A stretch of 60,854 nt of DNA. It comes from DYJE01 sp964637565 (GTDB lineage: Bacteria > Desulfobacterota > Desulfobacteria > Desulfobacterales > Desulfolunaceae). Below, piece after piece: positions 1 to 9,500 of this stretch. The stretch lies in assembly GCA_964637565.1 (NCBI GenBank), contig CAZWTY010000013.1, positions 1-60,854 of the forward strand. Direction: 5' to 3'. Made by a program: the position numbers and the translations under genes. Position 1 is the first letter of the stretch, and every line of letters starts with the position of its first letter. The notes beneath the pieces were generated by a model. It was given only the letters and a program-made list of their open reading frames with translations. It did not search any database and was not told the DNA's origin.

Positions 1-3000
1 CCGCCCAGCTTTTCCGAGTAGAGCCTGGACTCGGGTGTTTGGGTGGGCATAACCTCCGAGGCGTATCCCAGGGCGCGGAACGTGGCGGCCAGAATGTGGG
101 AATGGTCTCCCATGTAGGGGATTCCGATGATTTTCTGTTTCAGGACCACAGGAGGAGACAGGCTGACGAAATCGCTGTGCCCCACGTCTTTCGGCCGACA
201 GGTTTTCACCACCTCGTGGTTGGCATGAATCCGGGTACCGAACTGGGCGTTGCTGGAATGGCCGTCGGTCTGGAGAATCAGATGGGGCTTTCCGGCTTTT
301 TCCATGATCCGTTCCTCGTGGAACAGGAGCATGGAGTCGCTGCCGCAGTTGAAATTCGTGGCCCTCACCGGAAAAAAGTGGGGGTTCATCGCCGTGTCCA
401 GGTTGGCCCGGATGATTTTCCGCCCCTGAACCCAGTACATGTTTTCGGCGACGTTTTCGATGTCCCAGGACTCGGGCTGAAAAAAGAACGACGGAACGTA
501 ATGGAGCCCGTTTTTCACGAAAAGTTCATGGACCCGTGAACTGGCCTTGTCGTCGAACAGGGTGTAACCCCGGCCAAGGCCGATATAGATCTTCTCCCCT
601 TTGTGGATCAATCGGGAGATCAGGGCATTTCCTGTTTTATGGGCGTCGGCGAGAAAGGAACCCTCGTCTTTCAAGGCTGCGCCCAGGGCCTTTCGGACCT
701 GCTTCAGGGAAAACCTCCGGCCGAAAACACGCTTCAGGTCCTTGTGAATGGCCCGGTCCAAAGGACGGGAAGGGTCGTTGAAATACACCACGGGGATCAG
801 GACATCGTTGTTGTCCATGGCCAGGGCGTCTTTCACCAGAAAACCGGCCGCAGACACGTAGGGGCAGAACTTGTATTTTTGCTGACTCTCACCGATGGCG
901 TTGATGAGAAGAATCTTGTCTTTGCCGGGCCTCAGGTGGGGAAGAAGAAACGAGGCGTGGCCGTGGGCGATTTTCACGGGGAAGCAGGTTTCCGAGTGGG
1001 CCGAGGAAAGGCCCATTTCCGTGATGGCGTCGTCGGATTCCGGCGACAGGCTCACGTCGAAGCCCAGGTGGGTGTAAAGGGAGGCGTAGAACACCCCTTT
1101 GTCGTTCCAGAAACTCAAGGCCCTGGGAATCAGGATCCGGTCGTTCGGCCCGGGCTCGTCGAGGTTCCGGCAAAGGGGGGCGAGGTGTTTGTCCAGGACC
1201 CGCTTGTACAGTTCCACGTAATCAGGGGCCCTTTTTCCCGAAGCGTCCGTGTTTCCCTTGGGACAGGCTCCCCCGGTGATGATTCGTTCGGAACCCACCG
1301 AGTAAACGGACAGCCGGCAGTCTTTGAGGCCGCAGCTGTCAGGGATTTCATGGGAACAGGAATTTTCGGTTTTCTCGAAACTCTGGAGACAGGCGCTCAG
1401 TCCCCTGAAGCGGCATGTGTACGGGATGCCTTGCAGATCGAAGGATTCGGCGGCTCGGGCTACAGCCAGGGCCGCGCCCAGGGCTCCGAAATACTGGCGG
1501 TGGGGAAAGGCGTGGATGTCCATGCCTGTATGCATGGCCAGGGCCGCCAGGGGCGCCGGTCCGGTGAAGGGGCCGCCCTGGGCCGAGGCGCAGTCGCCGA
1601 AGGATTCGTTGCCGATGAAGGTGTTCACATAACCGCCCATGAAGCCGTAGGCGATGGCGGCGGCGATTTCCTCTTTGGGAAAACCCAGGGACACGAGCCG
1701 CGCGATTCCTGCTTCGGTGAAAACCCCGCAGGTGTCGTCCACCACCGGAGTTCTTTCAGCCGCCAGGGCGTATTCATGAAAGGAGGACCGGATGTCGAGA
1801 CCGATCATTTCCACCATGTTCTGCATGGTCTGGCCTGTGCCGGCCATGCAGGAGAGATTCATCCTGGATTTTTTCACCGTGCCGTCGGGGTTGAAACGGG
1901 TGAATTTGGCGTCCTGGCCGCCCAGTTCGAAAATCGTGTCGGTCCGGTCGTTGTAATGCTTGACTCCCAGGGCGTGGCAGGTGATCTCGTCCTTGACCAG
2001 GTCGAGGGTCCGCACGCCTGAACCGTTGGGGCTCCGTGTGAAAAGTTTGTGGTAGAACGCCCCGGAAGAGCCGGTGTAGGCTGTGGCTTTGATGAGGATG
2101 GTTTCTCCCAGGGATTCCATGAGATGCCGGAAAATGACCTGGATTGTTTCAAGTGGTTTTCCGTTGGTGTACAGGCAGACCCGGGCTAGGATTTTCATGG
2201 TGTCCCAGTGAACCACCACGGCCTTGGTTGTGGTCGAACCGCCATCGATTCCCAGAATCACCGGGGTCTTTTCCCCGCTGTTTCCGGCGTAGATTTTCAG
2301 ATCTCCCAACGTCTCCACCGGTTCTTCTTCCGGATAGATCCTGACTTTTTCAAGGGCGTTTTTCAAAGCCCCAACGGTTTTGACGGTTTTTTTCTCCGAA
2401 TCACCAAGACGGTCCAGGTCTTCGATGGTGAAGCAGGCCGTGCTGTCCAAGGACCGGATGACCGCTCCCATGGCTCCCAGATGTCTGAAATCACGGTGAA
2501 CCGTAACATCGAAACCCAGGGTTTTTCCGGCCATGCCGGCGATATGGGGGCTTTCGAACAGACCACCCGATGCCAGTGCCCGTGCGGAAGGGTCGAACAC
2601 CCTGGATTTGAGCACGTCGGACTGGAAATTTTTTATGACCCGCTGGTACAGCCCGGACAGGATATTGTGAACTTTTTCTCCGCTGTTCTGGAGATGGATC
2701 ATGTCGGACTGGATCACCACACCGCAGCGGCCGCCCACATCAAGGTGTTTGTCCGACTTGCGGATTTCCTCGTCACCCCGCTGAAAGATGCGGCAGAGGC
2801 GTTCGTTCATATGTTTCCTGATTTCCCGGTCTGTTTTTCCCGACAGATCCATGGGAAACTCGTGCTCGAAAAAACGGCGGCACTGCTTGGTGACGAGGAT
2901 GCCGCTGCCACCGCCGCATTTGGTCCCCGTGCCATGGTCCGGCACGAACGTATGGTGGCCCTGGCCGGTGTGGATCTTTTCGATTTCGAAAAAGTACGCG

Positions 3001-3338
3001 TCCCTGGCCCCCATGTGAAAAATGTAACGGGCCCCGGGATCAAGGTGGGCCGCGCCGGCGGGAATGGCGATGGTGTCGTGGTGATAGGGAACGGAAAGAC
3101 AGTCGGCGAACCTTCGGCCTCCGCTCCCCGTGAACGACGAGGCCACGGGAAAGTCGCAACCGAACCTCTGAAGGATGTCTTCATAGAGATCCCGCAACAC
3201 GAAGACCGGGTTGCCGAAATGAAAAAGGGGCTTCGGGGTGAAGACCACCGTGAGGCCACCATTTTTAAGGTCCTTTTTGAAAACGGCTGCTGACACGCAA
3301 TCCGTACCAATGTCGAATCCTGCATGAAATCTGATCAT
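1..3338 (-). CDS. Acyl-CoA dehydratase activase, BadF/HgdC type with DUF2229 region (partial, 3' end outside window)
   Basis: Large activase of the 2-hydroxyglutaryl/benzoyl-CoA family, which uses ATP to push an electron into a partner dehydratase or reductase. About 1,112 residues are visible and the C-terminus lies beyond the left edge; relatives are often near 1,400 aa. The open frame starts at ATG 3338 (N-terminus MIRFHAGFDIGTD, an ASKHA phosphate loop). A stop lies just upstream in frame, so no earlier start is possible. A second ASKHA domain begins near residue 360 (LGIDGGSTTTKA). It carries the two Cys motifs expected to ligate the subunit-bridging 4Fe-4S cluster (CMAGTGQ and DTCGVFTEAG). 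The DUF2229-like part follows from about residue 690. It lies 138 bp downstream of radC on the same strand. The substrate cannot be told from sequence. Long plus-strand frames over it are shadows. Confidence 0.9.
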   Translation of the reverse strand, partial: MIRFHAGFDIGTDCVSAAVFKKDLKNGGLTVVFTPKPLFHFGNPVFVLRDLYEDILQRFGCDFPVASSFTGSGGRRFADCLSVPYHHDTIAIPAGAAHLDPGARYIFHMGARDAYFFEIEKIHTGQGHHTFVPDHGTGTKCGGGSGILVTKQCRRFFEHEFPMDLSGKTDREIRKHMNERLCRIFQRGDEEIRKSDKHLDVGGRCGVVIQSDMIHLQNSGEKVHNILSGLYQRVIKNFQSDVLKSRVFDPSARALASGGLFESPHIAGMAGKTLGFDVTVHRDFRHLGAMGAVIRSLDSTACFTIEDLDRLGDSEKKTVKTVGALKNALEKVRIYPEEEPVETLGDLKIYAGNSGEKTPVILGIDGGSTTTKAVVVHWDTMKILARVCLYTNGKPLETIQVIFRHLMESLGETILIKATAYTGSSGAFYHKLFTRSPNGSGVRTLDLVKDEITCHALGVKHYNDRTDTIFELGGQDAKFTRFNPDGTVKKSRMNLSCMAGTGQTMQNMVEMIGLDIRSSFHEYALAAERTPVVDDTCGVFTEAGIARLVSLGFPKEEIAAAIAYGFMGGYVNTFIGNESFGDCASAQGGPFTGPAPLAALAMHTGMDIHAFPHRQYFGALGAALAVARAAESFDLQGIPYTCRFRGLSACLQSFEKTENSCSHEIPDSCGLKDCRLSVYSVGSERIITGGACPKGNTDASGKRAPDYVELYKRVLDKHLAPLCRNLDEPGPNDRILIPRALSFWNDKGVFYASLYTHLGFDVSLSPESDDAITEMGLSSAHSETCFPVKIAHGHASFLLPHLRPGKDKILLINAIGESQQKYKFCPYVSAAGFLVKDALAMDNNDVLIPVVYFNDPSRPLDRAIHKDLKRVFGRRFSLKQVRKALGAALKDEGSFLADAHKTGNALISRLIHKGEKIYIGLGRGYTLFDDKASSRVHELFVKNGLHYVPSFFFQPESWDIENVAENMYWVQGRKIIRANLDTAMNPHFFPVRATNFNCGSDSMLLFHEERIMEKAGKPHLILQTDGHSSNAQFGTRIHANHEVVKTCRPKDVGHSDFVSLSPPVVLKQKIIGIPYMGDHSHILAATFRALGYASEVMPTQTPESRLYSEKLG

Positions 3339-3476
3339 GGGTCGTATTCACATGTGAGATGGTTTAAAGAATCATGGCGACGTTCAAGAAGATGTATCGC
3401 CAGTATTAACTGGAAACCCTTTTCAAGGCAACAGCTAATTGATGTGTGGCTGTGGAAATGTGTTACCTTGAGACGC

Positions 3477-4142
3477 TCAGGAACCGGGAAGAAGTCCCTG
3501 TTCCCTGAAAGAAAAAAGATCGTTGCCCGCGACGATCACATGGTCGAGAACGCTGATTCCAAGGATGGTGCCGGCCTTGCAGAGACGGTCCGTCACCTGA
3601 AGGTCTTCCCGGCTTGGCGTCAGGGCGCCCGATGGATGGTTGTGGACAAAAATCACCGACGCGGCCCTGTCTGAGATCGCGTCGGCGAAAACTTCCCTGG
3701 GGTGGATCTGGCTGGAATTGAGAAGTCCGATGGTGATGGTGCGGGTGGCGATGACCTCGTTGGCGCCTGTGAGGGAAAGGCACAGGAAGTGTTCCTGCTT
3801 TTTTTCGGCGATATGGGCCACCAGCGGGTAGATGTCCCCGGCGCTGCGGATCACCAGGTTTTTCTTCATCAGGCGTCGTCGTGAAAACTCCAGGGAGGCG
3901 GCCAGTTGACAGGCCCGGGCCGGTCCCACGCCGTCGACGGACAAAAGATCGTCCACCGAGGGCGGGGTTTCCCCTTCGAACAGGGCCAGGACACGGCGTG
4001 AAAGGTCCAGCACATCCGCTCCCCGGGTCCCGCTTCCCAGGATCAGGGCCACCAGTTCCTGGTCGGTGAGGGCGGAAGGGCCTTTGGCCATCATCCGTTC
4101 ACGGGGTTTGTCGATATCGGGGATGTTCCTGAGTCTTCTCAC
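3477..4142 (-). CDS. radC: RadC family JAMM/MPN domain protein
   Basis: 221 aa, normal length for RadC (UPF0758). The N-terminal part has a helix-hairpin-helix-like segment (DLLSVDGVGPARA, about residues 65-77). The C-terminal MPN domain keeps the full JAMM metal site: Glu150, His167-Asn-His169, Ser177 and Asp180. The family was named from a DNA-repair phenotype later disputed; the fold resembles metallo-isopeptidases and the cellular role is unsettled. The start is GTG at 4142, sharing 4 bases with the tatC stop (GTGA), which implies translational coupling as third gene of tatB-tatC-radC. Confidence 0.93.
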   Translation of the reverse strand: MRRLRNIPDIDKPRERMMAKGPSALTDQELVALILGSGTRGADVLDLSRRVLALFEGETPPSVDDLLSVDGVGPARACQLAASLEFSRRRLMKKNLVIRSAGDIYPLVAHIAEKKQEHFLCLSLTGANEVIATRTITIGLLNSSQIHPREVFADAISDRAASVIFVHNHPSGALTPSREDLQVTDRLCKAGTILGISVLDHVIVAGNDLFSFREQGLLPGS

Positions 4143-4957
4143 GGGAGTTCCGATTCTTTTGGAACAGGCACCGTTTCTTCAGGTTTCCCATCGGCTGTGT
4201 CGTCTTCTTCGGCGTCAGCGTCCAGGGGTTTTTTCCGTCCGAAAACCCGTGCTCCGACGATGCTCATTTCATAAAGGACGATGAGAGGGCCGGCCATCAT
4301 GACCTGGCTGACCACATCAGGGGAAGGGGTCAGCACACCGCCGATGATAAAGGCCAGGACAATGGCGTACTTCCTGTTGTTTTTCAGGAAATCGGGCGTG
4401 ATCACCCCCAGGGCGGCCATGCCGGTGAGGATGATGGGAAGTTCGAAGGCGAAACCAAAGGCCAGGAGCATCTTCGAGGTGAGGCTCAGATACTCTTTCA
4501 TGGAAGGCATGGCCTGGATGGTGTCGGACGTGAATCCGATAAAAAACTTGTAGCCCACCGGAAGAACGAAGAAATAACCGAAAAGGGCGCCGCCTGAGAA
4601 AAACAGCAGGCTGACCAGGATGATCGGGGCAAGGAACAGCCGCTCTTTTTTGTACAGACCGGGGGCCACGAACATCCAGAACTGGTAGATGATCACCGGC
4701 GTTGCGGCGAGCAGGCCGGTGATGAACGCCACTTTGAAATAGGTGAAAAACGCTTCGGGAAGGCCGGTATAGATGATTTTTCCCTCGGGGGGCAGAGCCT
4801 GAACCAGGGGGCGGGTCAGGATATCGAAGAGTTTTTCCTTGAAAGCATAGGCCACCACTGTGCCGATGAGGACGGCGATGGAACAGCGGATCAGCCGGGA
4901 CCGAAGCTCTTCCAGATGGGCGGTAAAGGGAATTTTGTCATCGTCAGGCTCAGTCAT
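4139..4957 (-). CDS. tatC: Twin-arginine translocase subunit TatC
   Basis: Inner-membrane core of the Tat pathway, which exports folded proteins and receives twin-arginine signal peptides. About 272 aa with six predicted membrane segments. It has the N-terminal HLEELRSRL signature of TatC (residues 15-23) and a conserved Glu in the periplasmic loop region. The frame opens earlier, at 4999. ATG 4957 is preferred because a strong GGAGAAAAGG ribosome site lies just upstream and it overlaps the tatB stop by 8 bases. The C-terminal tail is acidic and low complexity. It sits in an operon with tatB and radC. Confidence 0.96.
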   Translation of the reverse strand: MTEPDDDKIPFTAHLEELRSRLIRCSIAVLIGTVVAYAFKEKLFDILTRPLVQALPPEGKIIYTGLPEAFFTYFKVAFITGLLAATPVIIYQFWMFVAPGLYKKERLFLAPIILVSLLFFSGGALFGYFFVLPVGYKFFIGFTSDTIQAMPSMKEYLSLTSKMLLAFGFAFELPIILTGMAALGVITPDFLKNNRKYAIVLAFIIGGVLTPSPDVVSQVMMAGPLIVLYEMSIVGARVFGRKKPLDADAEEDDTADGKPEETVPVPKESELP

Positions 4958-5258
4958 GGTCCGCCTTTTCTCCGGTTTCCGGGGAGACGGTTTTTTCATT
5001 GCCAGCGGCGGATTCCAGGGGTTTGGCCGGATCTCCGTTCACGGTGACGGCAGGGTTCTGCGGCAGTGAATCCATGGGTCTGTATGTCGGAGGCGGATCG
5101 TTGATGCTGAAGGAGTCCTTCAGATCGTTGGTGGCCCGTTTGAATTCGCCCATGGCTTTTCCGAGGGATTTGGCGATTTCAGGCAGTTTCTTCGGCCCGA
5201 TGACGATCAGTGCGATCACGAGGATCACGAAAATTTCCGACATGCCCAAGCCAAACAT
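4950..5258 (-). CDS. tatB: Sec-independent protein translocase TatB (TatA/B family)
   Basis: 102 aa: one N-terminal membrane helix (MSEIFVILVIALIVIGP), a Gly-Pro hinge and an amphipathic helix, then a charged, Pro-containing tail. A Glu at the start of the membrane helix and the GP hinge favour TatB over TatA, although single-copy TatA/B proteins do both jobs in some lineages. AGGAG precedes ATG 5258. It is the first gene of tatB-tatC-radC. A separate tatA is not in this window. Confidence 0.9.
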   Translation of the reverse strand: MFGLGMSEIFVILVIALIVIGPKKLPEIAKSLGKAMGEFKRATNDLKDSFSINDPPPTYRPMDSLPQNPAVTVNGDPAKPLESAAGNEKTVSPETGEKADHD

Positions 5259-5370
5259 AGTGATGATCTCCTGGTGTGAAACGTTCCTTCGTCACTCGAC
5301 CGAGATGAAAGGGACGTGGTTTCAGGGATTTGATGGAGCGCAGACGCCGCTTCAAATCCAGTCAGCGGGA

Positions 5371-5399
5371 TTTGTACTTATTTTGAAATAGGCTGTCAA
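5371..5399 (-). promoter_or_regulatory. Sigma-70-like promoter for tatB-tatC-radC
   Basis: On the minus strand: TTGACA, a 17-base spacer, then TACAAA (6/6 and 4/6 to consensus), about 110 bases upstream of the tatB start. No competing gene lies in the gap. Confidence 0.5.
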
Positions 5400-5540
5400 G
5401 ATCAAGAGTGGCGCAGGCGGTACGGAAAATTTTCACCTGACTCGGAATGTCCAATGTTGACAAACCCGAATCGATCTGATTTTAAAAAAGGCGGCCCGGG
5501 AAAATTCTTTCCCGAGGCCATGGATTCAGAAGGAGCGCGC

Positions 5541-6302
5541 ATGAAACGGACGACCCTGGTGATGATGATCGTGCTGGCTGTGTTGTTGACGGTACCGGAG
5601 CGGGAGGTTTACGCCAGGCCCGAGCCGGGCAAGTCGGAATACGTGCTCATTCTCCACGGCATGGGACGGACCCGTTTCAGCATGCGGAAAGTGGCCCGGT
5701 TTCTGGAGGAAAAAGGGTATAAGGCCATCAATCTCAGCTATCCGTCCACGTCCGAACCCATTCCCGTCATTGCGGACACCTATGTGCGCCAGGCCATCGA
5801 GTCCTGTGTGAAACAGGGGGCGGACAAGGTGCACGTGGTCACCCACTCCCTGGGCGGCATCGTGATCAGGCAGTACCTCCAGAACAACAGCCTCCCCGAG
5901 GGAAGCCGGGTCGTGATGCTGGGCCCCCCGAACAAGGGCAGCGAAGTCGCCGATGTCCTGATGAACTCCTTTATCTACAAGTGGCTCATGGGCGATGCGG
6001 GCCAGAGCCTGGGCACGGACGACGACAGCTACGTCAACATGCTGGGCCCGGTGGAAGAGGATATCGGTATTATCGCCGGCACACGTACCGTGGATCCCGT
6101 CAGTTCCCTGCTGATACCGGGACCCGACGACGGCAAGGTGTCTGTTGACAACACCATGCTCGATGAAATGGCCGATTTCATCTGTATCCCCAAAAGCCAT
6201 CCCTTCATGGCGTCCAGCCGAACCATCATGCACCAGATCGAGTACTTTCTTGAACACGGCCGGTTTGACAAGGCCGCCATCACCAACCCGGACCTTTCCT
6301 GA
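5541..6302 (+). CDS. Exported alpha/beta hydrolase (lipase-like)
   Basis: 253 aa secreted or periplasmic hydrolase. Residues 1-25 form a signal peptide ending YARPEP. The fold is recognisable from an oxyanion-hole HGMG (39-42), the nucleophile elbow THSLGG with Ser103, a likely acid at Asp196/Asp197 and a C-terminal His220 (SHPF). This resembles compact bacterial lipases and esterases acting on acyl esters; the substrate is unknown. ATG 5541 is chosen because AAGGAG lies 6 bases upstream and the signal peptide begins there. The frame opens earlier at 5454 without a ribosome site. It is monocistronic. Confidence 0.85.
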   Translation: MKRTTLVMMIVLAVLLTVPEREVYARPEPGKSEYVLILHGMGRTRFSMRKVARFLEEKGYKAINLSYPSTSEPIPVIADTYVRQAIESCVKQGADKVHVVTHSLGGIVIRQYLQNNSLPEGSRVVMLGPPNKGSEVADVLMNSFIYKWLMGDAGQSLGTDDDSYVNMLGPVEEDIGIIAGTRTVDPVSSLLIPGPDDGKVSVDNTMLDEMADFICIPKSHPFMASSRTIMHQIEYFLEHGRFDKAAITNPDLS

Positions 6303-6442
6303 CCACATATCGTCAGTGTTGTAATATCATCAATTTTTTTCGGGAAATGTGATACCCTTGTTTATGACAAGAACACCTGTTTGACCATTTTACCTGCACA
6401 TTAAATCAATCATATCAAATAAATAGATATAAAAACCCTCTT

Positions 6443-6457
6443 CGGCACAAATCTTGT
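6443..6457 (+). promoter_or_regulatory. Weak sigma-54-like site upstream of the PKD protein
   Basis: CGGCAC, five bases, TTGT resembles the -24/-12 consensus (TGGCAC-N5-TTGC) but misses the key -12 C. It lies 60 bases before the start codon. The rest of the 6303-6517 gap is AT-rich with no other clear signal. Confidence 0.22.
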
Positions 6458-6517
6458 CATGGTCATCGGCAGGATGCCTGCGCATTGTATTTTGTTTGCT
6501 TAAAGAGGAGCCTTAGA

Positions 6518-9500
6518 ATGAAACACCTTTCAGCCACAGTTCAAACCATCACCAACCGGGGTAAGATGATCCGGTTTTTAACCGCCGTCATCAGCACCGT
6601 TTTGGTTATCCACGGACTTGCTGTCATGGCGGCGGCCATGGATGTCACCCTTCAGTGGGACCCCAATGACGAGGCCGACTACTACGTGGTGTATTACGGC
6701 ACTGAGTCGGGAACATACAACCAAAACAGTGAAAATATCCCGTCTCCCACTGTGTCCCACACAGTCACAGGTCTTCCGGAAACTACTTGGTATTTTTCCG
6801 TGAAGGCTTTCAACCAATGTGGGAACTCCAGCGATTTTTCCGATGAAATAGTGTACGTTCCTGTGTACAGCCCTCTGAGCGTTTCCATTGAATCTCCTGT
6901 CCTCTACACCACCATCATTCAAGGAGAAACCCTGAATTTTCAAAGTCTTGTATCTGGAGGAGCGGCCCCTCTCAGCTATGCATGGAATTTTGGAGCGGGC
7001 GGACCTGCCGGCAGCGCCCTGGAAGATCCGGGCAGCGTGGTGTTCAACGATCCGGGCACGTACACGGTGTCGTTTACCGTGACCGACGCCAACGGCGCAG
7101 TGGAAACAGCCACGGTGATTGTCACGGTGGAACAGATCTATGTGGATGTGTATCCCGTGGCCGGGATTTCAAGCCCTGAGGCGGACATCACCATCACCGA
7201 AGGTGACAGTGTTTCGTTCGAGGGTCTTGTGACCGGCGGCAACGGGCCCTTTGTCTACGCCTGGGATTTTGGAAGCCCCGCCATCCGGACCAGCAGCCTG
7301 GAAGATCCGGGAACTGTTGTTTTCGACACAGCGGGAGTATACACCGTGACATTCACTGTCACAGACAGCGACGGGGATGTGAGCCATGACACGGTGACAA
7401 TCACCGTGGACAGCCGGATCATCGATGTGGAGCCTGTGGCCGCCATCTCAAGCCCGGAAACCGACGTGACCATCGTCGCGGGTGGATCGGTAAATCTGTC
7501 CGCCACGGTTTCCGGGGGCAACGCGCCCTTTGTCCACGCCTGGAATTTCAGCGATTCCAGGATGTCCGGTTATATCGAGGAAGATCCGGGAACCGTGGTG
7601 TTCAGCCAGGTTGGGGTCTACACCGTGACCTATACCGTGACCGACGCGGACGGGGATACCAGCAGCGCCAGCCGTACCGTGGCCGTGGTTGAGCCTGACA
7701 CGAACCCCGCGGCGGCCATCACCAGCCCCGCGTCCAGCGTGACCATCACCCAGGGAGGTTCGGTGAATTTTGCGGCCAGCGTGAGCAGCGGCAACGCGCC
7801 CTACACCCATCTCTGGAATTTCGGCTCATCGGCCATCGCGACAAAAACCGTGGAAGATCCCGGAGCTGTGACCTTCAGCGCAGTGGGTGCCTACACCGTG
7901 ACCTACACGGTGACCGATGCGGACGGGGACACCAGCAGTGCCAGCCGTATCGTGACGGTAATTGAGCCTGACACCAATCCCACGGCGGCCATCACCAGCC
8001 CTGCGTCCAGCGTGACCATCACCCAGGGAGGTTCGGTGAATTTCGCGGCCAGCGTGAGCAGTGGCAACGCACCTTATACCCACAGCTGGAATTTCGGTTC
8101 ATCGGCCATCGCGACAAAATCCGTGGAAGATCCGGGAGCCGTGACCTTCAGTGCAGTGGGGGCCTACACCGTAACCTACACGGTGACCGATGCGGACGGG
8201 GACACCAGCAGTGCCAGCCGTACCGTGACCGTGGTTGAGCCTGACACGAACCCCGCGGCGGCCATCACCAGCCCCGCGTCCAGCGTGACCATCACCCAGG
8301 GAGGTTCGGTGAATTTCGCGGCCAGCGTGAGCAGTGGCAACGCACCTTATACCCACAGCTGGAATTTCGGTTCATCGGCCATCGCGACAAAATCCGTGGA
8401 AGATCCGGGAGCCGTGACCTTCAGTGCAGTGGGGGCCTACACCGTAACCTACACGGTGACCGATGCGGACGGGGACACCAGCAGTGCCAGCCGTACCGTG
8501 ACCGTGGTTGAGCCTGACACCAATCCCACGGCGGCCATCACCAGCCCCGCGTCCAGCGTGACCATCACCCAGGGAGGTTCGGTGAATTTCGCGGCCAGCG
8601 TGAGCAGTGGCAACGCACCTTATACCCACAGCTGGAATTTCGGTTCATCGGCCATCGCGACAAAATCCGTGGAAGATCCGGGAGCCGTGACCTTCAGTGC
8701 AGTGGGGGCCTACACCGTAACCTACACGGTGACCGATGCGGACGGGGACACCAGCAGTGCCAGCCGTACCGTGACCGTGGTTGAGCCTGACACCAATCCC
8801 ACGGCGGCCATCACCAGCCCCGCGTCCAGCGTAACCATCACCCAGGGAGGTTCGGTGAATTTCGCGGCCAGCGTGAGCAGTGGCAATGCGCCCTACACTC
8901 ATCTCTGGAGTTTCGGTTCATCGGCCATCGCGTCAAAAACCGTGGAAGATCCGGGAGCCGTGACTTTCAGCGCCGCCGGTACCTACACCGTAACCTACGC
9001 CGTGACCGATGCGGACGGTGACACCAGCAGTGCCAGCCGCACCGTGACCGTGACCCCGGCCGGACTTCTGGCCACCATCACCAGCCCGGCCTCCAGTGTG
9101 ACCATCGTTCCCGGCAGTTCCGTGAACTTCCAGGGGAAAGTGGAAAACGGTGTCGCGCCGTACAAATACAGGTGGTACTTTGGATATGGCGGGCCCAAGT
9201 CCGTAACCGTGGAAGATCCGGGATACGTGAAGTTTCCTACGGCCGGAACGTACCTGGTGACCTTTATCGTCACGGATAAATACCGGAAAGTGAGCCGTGA
9301 CACGGTGACCGTGACCGTGGCTGTGGGAACCAAATCCGTGGCAGACCCGGAAAAGGCCCGTCTTGTCCTTCCGGCTGAAGGGGCCCGTGTGTCACTGACG
9401 CCCACCCTGGTGGCCGACGCCGGTGAGATCGACGGGGACACCCAGTGGCAGGTCAGCCTTGACGAATCCTTTACCCAGGTGGTCGTCGATGCGACCCAGG

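Noticed and set aside
603..2021. Long plus-strand frame (472 codons), with another at 2208-3293, over the activase
   Set aside because: They are antisense to a clear activase frame; His/Gly/Val-rich composition and lack of any family match mark them as shadows of a GC-rich gene.
7709..9070. CRISPR-like regular repeats
   Set aside because: Period 273 bp, fully coding in frame and without spacers; they are PKD domains.
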